Assembly: GCA_035550655.1 (NCBI GenBank)
Contig: DASZOU010000004.1
Coordinates: 1-64,000, forward strand
DNA length: 64,000 bases
Reading direction: 5' to 3'
Origin: DASZTV01 sp035550655
Lineage (GTDB): Bacteria; Actinomycetota; Actinomycetes; JAFAQI01
Part shown: positions 33,497 to 41,669 of the stretch, piece after piece
Numbering within the stretch: position 1 is the stretch's first letter
Layout of the letters: every line of letters begins with the position of its first letter
The notes under the pieces: model-generated
Told to the model about the DNA's origin: nothing
Databases searched by the model: none
What the model saw: the letters and a program-made list of their open reading frames with translations, nothing else
Translations under genes and position numbers: made by a program

Positions 33497-34699
33497 CTAG
33501 GCGGCGGCCTTCTCGAGGATGTGCACGCCGCACGCCGAGCCGAGACCGATCACGTGCGCGAGACCGACCTTCGCGCCCTCGATCTGGCGGTCACCGGCTT
33601 CGCCGCGCAGGTGGTGACAGATCTCCCACACGTTGGCGATGCCGGTGGCGGCGATCGGGTGGCCCTTGGACTGCAGCCCGCCGGAGACGTTGACCGGCGT
33701 TGAGCCGGTGCGGTGGGCGGCGCCCGACTCGAAGAAGTCGACCGCGTTGCCCTCCTTGCAGAGCATCAGGTTGTCGTAGTGCACCAGCTCGGCGGTCGCG
33801 AAGCAGTCGTGCAGCTCGACCAGGTCGAGGTCCTCCGGACCCACCCCGGCCGCTTCGTACGCCTGCTTCGCCGCGTTGCGGGTGAGCGTGTTGACGTTCG
33901 GCAGGATCTGGCAGCCGGCCTCGTACGGGTCAGTGGTGAGCACCGATGCAGCGATCCTTACGGCGCGCTGGCGCTGATCGTCCGACAGCGTCTTGAGCTT
34001 CTCGTCGCTGACGAGCACCGCGGCCGCTGCGCCGTCGCAGTTGGCCGAGCACATCGGCCGCGTGTTCGGGTAGGCGATCATCATGTCGCCCATGATCTGC
34101 TCGACAGTCATGGCCTTCGTGTAGGCCGCGAGCGGGTTCAGCGTCGAGTGCATGTGGTTCTTCTCGCTGATCCGCGCGAACGTCTCGAAGCTGACCTCGC
34201 CGTACTTGTGGCCGTATTCCATCCCGATCTGCGCGAACGTGCCGGGCATGTTCTCGGTGCCAACCCGACCGTCGAGACCCATGATCGCGCCGTGCCTACC
34301 GGAGGGCTCCCAGGTGTCGCCCTGCTTCTTCGGTCCACCGACTCCGAGCAGGCCCGCGCCGGACAGCTTCTCGACGCCCACCGCGAGACCCATGTCGACC
34401 TCGCCGGCCTTGATCGCCATCACGGCGGTGCGCAGCGCGGTCGCACCGGTCGCGCAGGCGTTGGCGACGTTGTAGACCGGGATGCCGGTCTGCCCGATCT
34501 GCTTCTGCAGCTGCTGACCGAGCGCGCCACCCCCCATCAGGTTGCCGGCGGCCAGGATGCCGATGTCGCGCATCGACACACCGCCGTCCTTCAGCGCGCC
34601 GCGCGCTGCCTGCGCGGCCAGCCCTACCGAGTCGATGTCGGGGTGCTTGCCGAACTTGGTCATCGTGATCCCGAGGATCCAGACGTCGCCGCTAGCCAT
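33497..34699 (-). CDS. Thiolase-superfamily lipid-transfer protein (Ltp/SCP2-thiolase type)
   Basis: A 400-residue thiolase-fold protein from the ATG at 34699, with AAGGAGAT upstream. It has NVANACATGATALRTAV, the family-typical HDCFATAELVHYDNL and GGLQSKGHPIAATG. It belongs to the SCP2-thiolase/Ltp branch, which in steroid side-chain catabolism acts as a retro-aldolase or thiolase together with a DUF35 protein. The DUF35 gene is immediately upstream (13-base gap), so the two likely form one enzyme. The substrate is probably a branched 3-hydroxy- or 3-keto-acyl-CoA. Confidence 0.9.
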   Translation of the reverse strand: MASGDVWILGITMTKFGKHPDIDSVGLAAQAARGALKDGGVSMRDIGILAAGNLMGGGALGQQLQKQIGQTGIPVYNVANACATGATALRTAVMAIKAGEVDMGLAVGVEKLSGAGLLGVGGPKKQGDTWEPSGRHGAIMGLDGRVGTENMPGTFAQIGMEYGHKYGEVSFETFARISEKNHMHSTLNPLAAYTKAMTVEQIMGDMMIAYPNTRPMCSANCDGAAAAVLVSDEKLKTLSDDQRQRAVRIAASVLTTDPYEAGCQILPNVNTLTRNAAKQAYEAAGVGPEDLDLVELHDCFATAELVHYDNLMLCKEGNAVDFFESGAAHRTGSTPVNVSGGLQSKGHPIAATGIANVWEICHHLRGEAGDRQIEGAKVGLAHVIGLGSACGVHILEKAAA

Positions 34700-34712
34700 G
34701 TCGCTGATCTCC

Positions 34713-35120
34713 TTACGCGGGCGCGAAGCCGAAGCCGATGGCTTCGGTCCCGGCGCTGTCGGTTCCAAGGGAGTACGTCGTCAATCGCACCTTCATCCCG
34801 AGCTTCACGTGCTCGGGGTCGGGCGTCACATCACGGAGGTTTCCGCGCACCGGCGTACCACCGCAGTCAATGACTGCCGCAACGAACGGCGCGTCCACGC
34901 CCGGCGGGGCGTAGGCGACGATCGTGAACGAGGTGACCTCGCCCTCAGTCGGGACGTCGACGCTCTTGAACTCGTCCTCGAAGCAGCTCGCGCACGCGTC
35001 GCGGTGGTCGAAGTAACGCGCGCCGCAGCTCGTGCACTCCTGGGCGACCAGGTGTGGCTCGGGCTCGAGTGCGAGGTAGTCGACGAGCGGGATCCGGGTG
35101 GCGGTGTCAGTGGTAGTCAT
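34713..35120 (-). CDS. DUF35 zinc-ribbon OB-fold protein, partner of the Ltp-type enzyme
   Basis: A 135-residue protein. It has an N-terminal rubredoxin-like zinc ribbon with CTSCG and CASC (two CxxC pairs spaced about ten residues) and a C-terminal OB-fold containing GEVTSFTIVAYAPP and FVAAVIDCGGTPVRGNL. DUF35 proteins bind acyl-CoA substrates and activate Ltp-type aldolases or thiolases; in ChsH2 the domain is fused to a MaoC hydratase, but here it stands alone. It is the first gene of the minus-strand operon running to 31321. Confidence 0.9.
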   Translation of the reverse strand: MTTTDTATRIPLVDYLALEPEPHLVAQECTSCGARYFDHRDACASCFEDEFKSVDVPTEGEVTSFTIVAYAPPGVDAPFVAAVIDCGGTPVRGNLRDVTPDPEHVKLGMKVRLTTYSLGTDSAGTEAIGFGFAPA

Positions 35121-35196
35121 CGGATGGCATCATCACATAGGAGATCACTACGACGCCGAAGTACCCGGCGAAGCGCAAGACGACGGAGGGTCGCAC

Positions 35197-35511
35197 GTGC
35201 CACTGAAGTCCGGACAGCGGCTGCGCAGCCAGGTTTGCACCACCGAGGTCATCGTCGTACGGCTGCCGGCGGACGACCTCGAGCTCTCCTGCGGGGGATC
35301 CCCGATGGTCGAGCTGGGCGCCGAGATCGCCGAGGGCGGTACGCCGGCACCGGGACTCGACGGCGGCACACTGCTCGGCAAGCGGTACACCACCGATGAC
35401 GCGGACGGCACGCTCGAGCTGCTGGTGACAAAAGGCGGCGACGGCACCCTCGCCGGCAACGGCATCCCGCTTGTGACCAAGGAGTCGAAACCGCTCCCCT
35501 CGAGCGACTGA
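35197..35511 (+). CDS. Small conserved actinobacterial protein, function unknown
   Basis: A 104-residue protein from the GTG at 35197, with GACGGAGGG upstream. The segment QVCTTEVIVVRLPADDLELS followed by CGGSPM, with two cysteines about 20 residues apart, is a pattern I associate with small actinobacterial proteins near acyl-CoA genes, but no activity is known to me. It diverges from the DUF35 gene with 76 bases between starts and lies 22 bases before an alpha/beta hydrolase gene. Confidence 0.65.
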   Translation: MPLKSGQRLRSQVCTTEVIVVRLPADDLELSCGGSPMVELGAEIAEGGTPAPGLDGGTLLGKRYTTDDADGTLELLVTKGGDGTLAGNGIPLVTKESKPLPSSD

Positions 35512-35533
35512 CGCGGCGCGACCGACTCGACAG

Positions 35534-36400
35534 ATGAAGGCTCCAGCCGCCCCGGCGTGGTTCACCGACGCCATCGAGTCGAAGCCCGAGCACCGCGACA
35601 TCGACGTCGACGGCGCCCGCATCCACTACCGCGCCTGGGGCGAAGCCGGCACGCTGCCCGGCATCGTCCTCCTGCACGGCGGGGCGGCGCACTCCGGCTG
35701 GTGGGACCACATCGCCCCGCAGCTCTCCGTCGGCCGTCGGGTGATCGCGGTCGATCTGAGCGGGCACGGCGACAGCGCATGGAAGGCTGAGTACGACCGG
35801 TCGCAATGGGCGCGTGAGGTCGTCGCCGCCGTCAGGGCGGAGGCGCTGGACCCCGCGATCTTCATCGGCCACAGCATGGGTGGCTGGGTGTCGGTCTTCG
35901 CGGGGGTGCTGGAGCCGGACGCGGTCCGAGAGGTCATCGCCATCGACTCGCCCTTCACCGAGGTGCCCCCGGAAGAGGCGCCGATCGCCGCCCGACGCCC
36001 GGCGACCAAGATCTACCCGTCGCTCGAGGACGCGCTTCCGCGGTTCCGGACCGTGCCGCCGCAGGACGGCAACCTCGACTACGTCACGCATCACATCGCG
36101 ATCGAGTCGCTGCGCAGAGTTGACGGCTCCACCAAGGTTGAAGCCGGCTGGACGTGGAAGTTCGACCCGGGGATCTTCGGTCAGCGCGGCTGGGTGCGCG
36201 ACCTGCTGCCGCAGCTGACAGCACCGCTCACGCTCATCCGCTGCGAGCGCGGGATGCTCGAGGTCGGGATGGTGCAACGCATCTCGGAGCTGCTCGGACG
36301 CGCCGTCCGTGAGGTTCCGCTGCCGAAGGCCGGACATCACGCGATGTTCGACCAGCCACTGCCCCTGGTCGCGTCACTACGAACCCTGCTCGAGGTCTAG
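35534..36400 (+). CDS. Alpha/beta hydrolase
   Basis: A 288-residue serine hydrolase: oxyanion region LLHGGAAHSGWWDHI, strand 5 nucleophile elbow GHSMGG (Ser about residue 117), VDLSGHGDSAW and catalytic His in KAGHHAMFD near the C-terminus. This layout suits an esterase, epoxide hydrolase-like or C-C hydrolase. The neighbourhood of acyl-CoA genes suggests a carboxylester or ring-cleavage substrate, but this is not resolved. Confidence 0.85.
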   Translation: MKAPAAPAWFTDAIESKPEHRDIDVDGARIHYRAWGEAGTLPGIVLLHGGAAHSGWWDHIAPQLSVGRRVIAVDLSGHGDSAWKAEYDRSQWAREVVAAVRAEALDPAIFIGHSMGGWVSVFAGVLEPDAVREVIAIDSPFTEVPPEEAPIAARRPATKIYPSLEDALPRFRTVPPQDGNLDYVTHHIAIESLRRVDGSTKVEAGWTWKFDPGIFGQRGWVRDLLPQLTAPLTLIRCERGMLEVGMVQRISELLGRAVREVPLPKAGHHAMFDQPLPLVASLRTLLEV

Positions 36401-36433
36401 GCCCGATCCGGCGACACCGTTAGCGTGTCGGCT

Positions 36434-37081
36434 ATGCGCCGGATGAGTGTTGTCGTTGTCCTGTCCGCCCTCGCGATCGGATCCCCGCTGACCGCCTTCT
36501 TCAGCGGCAACGCAGTAGCGACGCCTGCAACCACGACGGTGACGCACGTTCGTCCCGTCGACGCGAGTGGCCACCTGCTGCCGGGGTACAAGGTGACCCG
36601 CCGGTTCGGGAACGCCAACTGCCTGTTCGGCTCCGAGGCAACCGGCACGGCTTACCGCTGCTTCGCCGGCAACTTCGTCATCGATCCGTGCTGGGTCACG
36701 GACGACCCGGCGTATGTCGACTGCCTCTCGGAGGGCTGGTCCCACTCCGTCGCACGCTTGCACGTCACGAAGGGCTACGACAACTCCGGCTACACCCGGG
36801 CCGGGAGCCGAGGGAAGTACCCGTGGGACGTCGAGGTAGTCGGCGGCATTCGTTGCGGGTGGCTGCAAGGCGCATCAGGAGTGGTCGGCAAGTACCGAGT
36901 CGACTACGGCTGCGGCAAGACGCCGAAGACGGTGCTCATCGGTGGTGTCGACCGCAGCAAGCCGGTGTGGACGATTCGCAAAGCGCACGACACCGGCAAC
37001 TACCACTACAAGCAGGACGGCCGAGCGAAGCTCGCCGAAGCCTGGTACGGCAAACCGAGCCGCAAGGGATCGAACTCGTAG
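36434..37081 (+). CDS. Secreted Cys-rich protein, function unknown
   Basis: About 215 residues from the ATG at 36434 (GTG at 36425 is an alternative). A signal peptide (MRRMSVVVVLSALAIGSPL) precedes a domain with several cysteines in FGNANCLFGSEATGTAYRCF, DPCWVTDDPAYVDCL, IRCGWLQ and VDYGCGKTP, probably paired as disulfides. No family is recognised. A dyad CGACAC-n7-GTGTCG (36412-36430) spans the region just before the start. Confidence 0.65.
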   Translation: MRRMSVVVVLSALAIGSPLTAFFSGNAVATPATTTVTHVRPVDASGHLLPGYKVTRRFGNANCLFGSEATGTAYRCFAGNFVIDPCWVTDDPAYVDCLSEGWSHSVARLHVTKGYDNSGYTRAGSRGKYPWDVEVVGGIRCGWLQGASGVVGKYRVDYGCGKTPKTVLIGGVDRSKPVWTIRKAHDTGNYHYKQDGRAKLAEAWYGKPSRKGSNS

Positions 37082-37092
37082 CCGGTTAGCTA

Positions 37093-37121
37093 TTGCCGGG
37101 GCATCCTCCCGGGCGGATAGT
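37093..37121 (+). promoter_or_regulatory. Candidate promoter TTGCCG-17-GATAGT
   Basis: A -35-like TTGCCG (37093-37098) and -10-like GATAGT (37116-37121) with a 17-base spacer, 38 bases upstream of the ATG at 37159. It fits a vegetative sigma pattern in GC-rich DNA. Confidence 0.4.
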
Positions 37122-37158
37122 GACGGCATCCCGTCCCCAGAACCTGGGAGGTATGCCA

Positions 37159-37518
37159 ATGACCGGTGCACTCGTCATTCGTTGGGGAGCCAGCGTCCCT
37201 GGACGCGAGGCGAAGGGGCTTGAAGTGTTCGGCAAGGCCATCGAGACCTTCGAGGGCCTCGCAAAAAAGGGAAGAGTTCACGGCCACCGCGAGTACATCG
37301 CCCTCACGGGGCGCGCCGGTGGCTTCATGATGGCCGACGGTGACGTCGCCGAGCTGCAGAAGATCCTCGTATCGCCGGAGATCCTCAAGCTGAACACCCA
37401 GGCCGAGGCCATCGTGTCCGACTTCGAGATCACGATGTACGGCGGCGGGACCGACCAGTCGGTGCAGGAGCTGATCGGGACTTACACCGGAGGCCTTTCC
37501 GACCTCGGTTACATGTAG
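37159..37518 (+). CDS. Conserved cytosolic protein of unknown function
   Basis: A 119-residue protein. GGGAG lies 8 bases before the ATG at 37159, which favours it over the ATG at 37153. The segment GREYIALTGRAGGFMMADGDVAELQ-like, with alternating strands and helices, suggests a small dimeric alpha/beta ferredoxin-like fold; this is only an impression. It is a single-gene unit with a candidate promoter upstream and a strong terminator hairpin at 37532-37571, which suggests good expression. Confidence 0.7.
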   Translation: MTGALVIRWGASVPGREAKGLEVFGKAIETFEGLAKKGRVHGHREYIALTGRAGGFMMADGDVAELQKILVSPEILKLNTQAEAIVSDFEITMYGGGTDQSVQELIGTYTGGLSDLGYM

Positions 37519-37531
37519 CTCACGGAGGGGT

Positions 37532-37571
37532 TTGGCCGTCTGGCCCGGCGCCAACCAGGCCAGACGGCCAA
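37532..37571 (+). terminator. Strong hairpin terminator
   Basis: Perfect 14-bp arms TTGGCCGTCTGGCC (37532-37545) and GGCCAGACGGCCAA (37558-37571) with a 12-base loop, 13 bases after the stop at 37518. It lies between convergent genes and may work on both strands. Confidence 0.8.
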
Positions 37572-37598
37572 GAGCCCTGCTTCTGAATGCGGCTGAGG

Positions 37599-38074
37599 TC
37601 AGCCGTTGATGACCGCGTTGAGCGCAGCGCTGACCGCGGGCAGTGCGTGGTCGCAGCCATCGACCGGCTCATGGACGAGCAGCACCGTCGACGCGGTGCG
37701 AGCGAGAAGGGGCGGTCTCAGCTCGGCGTACTCAGGACACAGCTGGCCCGTGTCGACGACGCGTCGGGCAGCGAGAGCGCGTTGACCAGGGCAGCGAAGC
37801 CGGCGTCGGCAGGCCGCACGGTGATCGCCGCGGCAGGCCGGTTGAACGGCGACGGTGCACTCAACGGGCACACCCGCACCGCCGTCACGGTCGATGGAGC
37901 CACCTGGGCGGGTAGGCCGGCGGACCGCGCCGCACACGAGAACGCCGGCAGGTTCATGCCGCGGATCGAAGTCCCTGATGCCGGGCCGCCCCCACCGCCG
38001 GACGATCCCCCGGAACAACCACCCAGGATGACCACCGACGCCGCTGACACCGCAACGAGCACACGGCGCGTCAT
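37599..38074 (-). pseudogene. Lipoprotein gene broken by an apparent GT duplication
   Basis: The ATG at 38074 gives a lipoprotein signal with lipobox VVILGGC and a Gly/Ser-rich linker, and reads on to RASC before ending out of frame at the TGA at 37718-37720. Reading on in another frame from CPEYAELRPP gives a sensible end with VHEPVDGCDHALPAVSAAL, stopping at 37599. Skipping one GT of the TGTGT at about 37737-37741 joins the two halves into a protein of about 158 residues with a plausible Cys pair. So either a real 2-base insertion has inactivated the gene, or there is a sequencing error. Confidence 0.65.
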
Positions 38075-38122
38075 GACGATCATGATCTTTGGACGCATGT
38101 TGGCAGGCAACGGTTGCGTGGC

Positions 38123-39337
38123 TCAGCCGAGAGCGCCGGACTCGCGCTGTGCCGTGATGTCGTCCCACTCCATGCCGAGCTCGAGCAAGACCTCCTCGGT
38201 GTGCTGCCCCAGCTCCGGGGCGGCCCGCCCGCAGCTCGAAGGCTCGCCGTCGAACTGGTACGGCGGCGCGACCAGGCGGAACGACCGGCCGTCACCACCG
38301 GACACCTCGCTGAGGAAGCCGTTCGCGGCGACCTGCTCGTCCGCGTGCAGCTCCGCGAAGCTCTGCGCCGCGGACCACACTCCGCTGAAGCCGGCGAGCA
38401 CCTTCTTCCACTCCTCCAGCGTCTTCGCCCCGAAGATCGTGTCGAGCTCCTGAATGCACTCACGCCGGTTCTTGTAGCGCGCGACCTGATCGGCGTACCG
38501 AGGATCCGCCGCCAGCTCCGGGCGCCCGAGCAGCCCGCAGAGCTCAGGCCAGAACCGGTCCGACTGCAGGCACACCAAGGAGATCCAGCGGTCATCCGAG
38601 GTCCGGTAGAAGCTCGCGATCGGGTTGCCGGCGTTCTTCCGGTCGGCGCGAAACAGCTCTCCGGTATATGGCGCGGCAACGATGTCGGGACTCATGCTCC
38701 ACATCCCGGCGTTGAGGAGCGAGACGTCGACGACACCGCCCTCGCCGGTGCGCTCGCGGCGGAACAAGGCCATGGCCACCGCGCCCGCGATGTAGCTCGA
38801 GCCCTGCAGGTCGTAGAACGCGGCCGGCTGCATCGCGGGGTTGTCGGTCTGCGGCTCGGTCAGCTTGTACATGGCGCCACCGCCGGCCCAAGCCGCCGCC
38901 GCGTCGTACCCGCCGACGTCGACCTTCGGGCCGCTGCTCCCCCACCCCGAACCGCGGACGTAGACGAGTCGCGGGTTCACGGCGCGCAAGTCCTCGACAT
39001 CGATCCGCATCCGCTCGCGCAGCCGCGGCAGGTAGCTGGTCAGGAACACATCCGCCGTCGCAACGAGGCGCAGCAGCAGCTCCCGCCCGCCGGGGGTCTT
39101 CAGGTCGAGTGTCACGCTCCGCTTGCCCCGGTTCGGGATCTCGATAAATGGGTTCGGTGCGCCCTCAACCTGGTTCATCAGGTTCATCAACCCGCGCTGC
39201 GGGTCACCCGTGGGTGGCTCGATCTTGATCACGTCGGCACCGAGATCGGCCATGACGGCACCCGCACCGGGGACGAAGGTCCACGCCGCAACCTCGACGA
39301 CGCGTACGCCGTCGAACGGCCTGCCCGCCGTGGTCAC
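38123..39337 (-). CDS. CaiB/BaiF family (class III) CoA-transferase
   Basis: About 404 residues from the GTG at 39337; earlier in-frame starts up to 39508 would run into the divergent dehydrogenase gene. Family motifs: FVPGAGAVMADLGADVIKIE at the N-terminus, NRGKRSVTLDLKTPGG, GGYDAAAAWAGG (catalytic Asp region of formyl-CoA transferase relatives) and the late ELGQHTEEVLLELG. It moves CoA between carboxylic acids, or activates an acid using a CoA donor. It may supply the CoA esters consumed by nearby FadE and thiolase genes. Confidence 0.9.
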   Translation of the reverse strand: MTTAGRPFDGVRVVEVAAWTFVPGAGAVMADLGADVIKIEPPTGDPQRGLMNLMNQVEGAPNPFIEIPNRGKRSVTLDLKTPGGRELLLRLVATADVFLTSYLPRLRERMRIDVEDLRAVNPRLVYVRGSGWGSSGPKVDVGGYDAAAAWAGGGAMYKLTEPQTDNPAMQPAAFYDLQGSSYIAGAVAMALFRRERTGEGGVVDVSLLNAGMWSMSPDIVAAPYTGELFRADRKNAGNPIASFYRTSDDRWISLVCLQSDRFWPELCGLLGRPELAADPRYADQVARYKNRRECIQELDTIFGAKTLEEWKKVLAGFSGVWSAAQSFAELHADEQVAANGFLSEVSGGDGRSFRLVAPPYQFDGEPSSCGRAAPELGQHTEEVLLELGMEWDDITAQRESGALG

Positions 39338-39389
39338 CACGCGGCGTAGCGTAACGATCGAGTCGCCATCATCAGCGGAGAGCAGAGTC

Positions 39390-40430
39390 ATGCGCAGCTT
39401 CGTCGCCCGAGCCACGCCCGCAGCGAAAGCACCGTTCGAGCGCACCACAATCGAGCGTCGCGACCCCGGACCACACGACGTGGTGATCGAGATCGCGTTC
39501 GCCGGCATCTGTCATTCCGACATCCACACGGCGCGCAACGAGTGGGGGCCGGCGATGTTCCCCCTCGTCCCCGGTCACGAGATCACCGGCGTGGTGACGG
39601 AGGTGGGCGCGGACGTGACCCGCCATTCGGTGGGTGACCGCGTGGGAGTCGGTTGCATGGTGGACTCCTGCCGCGAATGCGAGAACTGCCGGCTCGGCGA
39701 GGAGCAGTACTGCGTCGCGGGCAATGTCGGTACCTACAACGCAATGGGCAAGGACGGTCTGCCGACGGCAGGGGGCTACTCGTCGCACATCATCGTCGAC
39801 GAAGCGTTCGTCCTCCGCGTGCCGGACAGCCTCGCGCTCGACGTCGCCGCTCCCCTGCTGTGCGCGGGCATCACGCTCTACTCGCCGCTTCGCCACTGGG
39901 GCGCCGGGCCGGGGAAGAAGGTCGGGATCGTCGGCTTCGGCGGCCTCGGCCACATGGGGGTGAAGATCGCGGCGGCACTCGGTGCGGAGGTCACCGTCTT
40001 CTCACAGACGCTGGCCAAGCAAGCCGACGGGCTCGCGTTCGGCGCGACTGACTACATCGCGACGCGCGACATGTCGGTGCTGAAGCCGCTCGCCAAGTCC
40101 TTCGACCTCGTCGTCAGCACGATCTCGGCCAGCTGGTCGATCGACCGGTACCTGTCGCTGCTGCGCCTCGACGGCACGCTCGTCAACGTCGGGGCTCCGC
40201 CGGAGCCGATGTCGGTCGGCGCCTACTCGCTGATGACCAACCGGCGCAGCCTCGCCGGCTCCGGCATCGGCGGGATCCGCGAGACCCAGGAGATGCTCGA
40301 CTTCTGCGCAGCTCACGGTTTGGGAGCGACGATCGAGACGATCGAGGCCGACCAGATCGACGAGGCATGGGACCGCGTCGTCGACAGCGACGTGCGCTAC
40401 CGCTTCGTCATCGATGCGTCGACGATCTGA
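39390..40430 (+). CDS. Zinc alcohol dehydrogenase, cinnamyl-alcohol-dehydrogenase type
   Basis: A 346-residue medium-chain dehydrogenase: catalytic zinc GICHSDIHTARNEWG and VPGHEITG, structural zinc CRECENCRLGEEQYC, YNAMGKDGLPTAGGYSSHI (a CAD/YahK hallmark), and Rossmann VGIVGFGGLGHMGVKIAAALGA. Unlike the enzyme at 19816 it belongs to the ordinary NAD(P)-exchanging CAD group that reduces aldehydes with NADPH. It starts 52 bases from the divergent CoA-transferase start and is followed 5 bases after its stop by the 59-bp repeat. Confidence 0.9.
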   Translation: MRSFVARATPAAKAPFERTTIERRDPGPHDVVIEIAFAGICHSDIHTARNEWGPAMFPLVPGHEITGVVTEVGADVTRHSVGDRVGVGCMVDSCRECENCRLGEEQYCVAGNVGTYNAMGKDGLPTAGGYSSHIIVDEAFVLRVPDSLALDVAAPLLCAGITLYSPLRHWGAGPGKKVGIVGFGGLGHMGVKIAAALGAEVTVFSQTLAKQADGLAFGATDYIATRDMSVLKPLAKSFDLVVSTISASWSIDRYLSLLRLDGTLVNVGAPPEPMSVGAYSLMTNRRSLAGSGIGGIRETQEMLDFCAAHGLGATIETIEADQIDEAWDRVVDSDVRYRFVIDASTI

Positions 40431-40435
40431 CCGGC

Positions 40436-40494
40436 GTGATCTTGACGAAAAGGGCGGTATGAAGCGCTGTTAGCGCCGCTTTCGTCAAGATCAC
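40436..40494 (+). repeat. 59-bp palindromic repeat, copy 2
   Basis: Same length as the copy at 20975-21033, 48 of 59 positions identical. The arms are extended to a perfect 15 bp (GTGATCTTGACGAAA and its complement) and an inner AGCGCT/AGCGCC core follows. It separates two convergent genes, and its right arm overlaps the stop codon of the membrane-protein gene (TGA at 40491-40493 on the minus strand). Confidence 0.85.
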
Positions 40495-40916
40495 CGGGGT
40501 TTGGCGGGGGCGGCCTTCTTGGCGCGGGATGCCCGTGGCGCGGGCTTGTAGACCTCGGTCGCTTCGGGGGCAGCCTGCGCCGAACGCTCCATGGCTGCGG
40601 TCATCTCGTCGAGCTTGGCCTCGAGGCGAGCCCGATCCACACGCGCGTTGTGGGCGACGAGGATCGCCGAGCCGAAGACGACGAAGGCCAGGCCGAGGAG
40701 ACCGCCCGACACCAGCCACGGCAGCTGCGCGTTGAGGTTCGGAACACCGTTGATCTCACCGCCACCGCCGGCCATGCCGTTCCAGCCGATCCCGATGAGC
40801 AGGATGCCGACGCCGACGACGATGACGCCGAGCCCGCTCCCCAGCGCCGCTCCCCTGAGCTGTCGCAGCCGCCCGAGCAAACCGCCGGACTCGCCGCTTT
40901 GCGAGATGATCGCCAT
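40491..40916 (-). CDS. Small two-helix membrane protein, Liv-operon associated
   Basis: A 141-residue protein from the ATG at 40916 with GGAGGAC upstream. Two transmembrane helices (about 30-50 and 70-92) flank a Gly/Asn loop; a charged amphipathic helix and a Lys/Ala/Pro-rich tail follow. The segment PWLVSGGLLGLAFVVFGSAI and the following helix match the second helix and linker of the protein at 2979-3617, so the two are paralogues at the ends of two Liv operons. Function unknown. Its stop codon is provided by the 59-bp repeat. Confidence 0.75.
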   Translation of the reverse strand: MAIISQSGESGGLLGRLRQLRGAALGSGLGVIVVGVGILLIGIGWNGMAGGGGEINGVPNLNAQLPWLVSGGLLGLAFVVFGSAILVAHNARVDRARLEAKLDEMTAAMERSAQAAPEATEVYKPAPRASRAKKAAPAKPR

Positions 40917-40967
40917 GTCCTCCGCCTCTCCTGCCAGTGTGTTGCCGCTCTCCACCACGTGCCCGGC

Positions 40968-41669
40968 CTACCCGAGGTACGACTTGCGGAGATCGTTGGT
41001 CTTCATGAGGTCCGCTGCCGACCCGTCGTAGGTCACGACGCCCTTCTCGAGCAGAACTGCCTGGTCGGCGTAGGGCAGTACGCCGATGTTCTGCTCGACG
41101 ATGATCACTGTCGTGCCGTCACGGCTGATCTCGGCCACGATCTCGAACACGGTCTGCGCCAGCAGCGGCGACAGGCCGAGGGAGGCCTCATCGATCAGCA
41201 GCAGGCGCGGGCTCGCCATCAAGGCCCGCCCGATCGCGAGCATCTGCTGCTCGCCTCCCGACAGCGTCCCGGCGAGCTGCCCGCTGCGTTCGCGGAGCCG
41301 CGGGAAGTAGGCGAACACGCGCTCGAGGTTTCGCGACAGATCGCCGCGCCGGGTCCAGGCGCCGAGCTCCAGGTTGGTGCGCACCGACAGCTCGGCGAAC
41401 ACGCGACGCCCCTCCGGTGAGAGCGCCACCCCGCGGCGCACCACTTCGTCGGCCGGCAGGCCGCTGATCCGCTGCCCGTCGAAGCGCACCTCACCGGACC
41501 AGGTCTCGAGGACGCCCGCGATCGTGTTGACCGTGGTCGTCTTTCCGGCGCCGTTGAGGCCGAACACCGCTGCGGTCTTGCCCGCCTCGACGGCGAAGGA
41601 CACGCCGTGCAGCGCCGGCAGGGAGCCGTAGCCCGCCCGCAGGTCCTCTACCTCGAGCAGCGGTGTCAT
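40968..41669 (-). CDS. LivF-type ABC transporter ATP-binding protein
   Basis: A 233-residue ATPase with GLNGAGKT Walker A, LSGGEQQM signature, RLLLIDEASLGLSPLL Walker B and IIVEQN H-region. It is the second ATPase of the operon 40491-46996 and overlaps livG by ATGA. The complete gene set around it (binding protein, two permeases, two ATPases) makes this a full HAAT-type importer. Confidence 0.9.
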   Translation of the reverse strand: MTPLLEVEDLRAGYGSLPALHGVSFAVEAGKTAAVFGLNGAGKTTTVNTIAGVLETWSGEVRFDGQRISGLPADEVVRRGVALSPEGRRVFAELSVRTNLELGAWTRRGDLSRNLERVFAYFPRLRERSGQLAGTLSGGEQQMLAIGRALMASPRLLLIDEASLGLSPLLAQTVFEIVAEISRDGTTVIIVEQNIGVLPYADQAVLLEKGVVTYDGSAADLMKTNDLRKSYLG

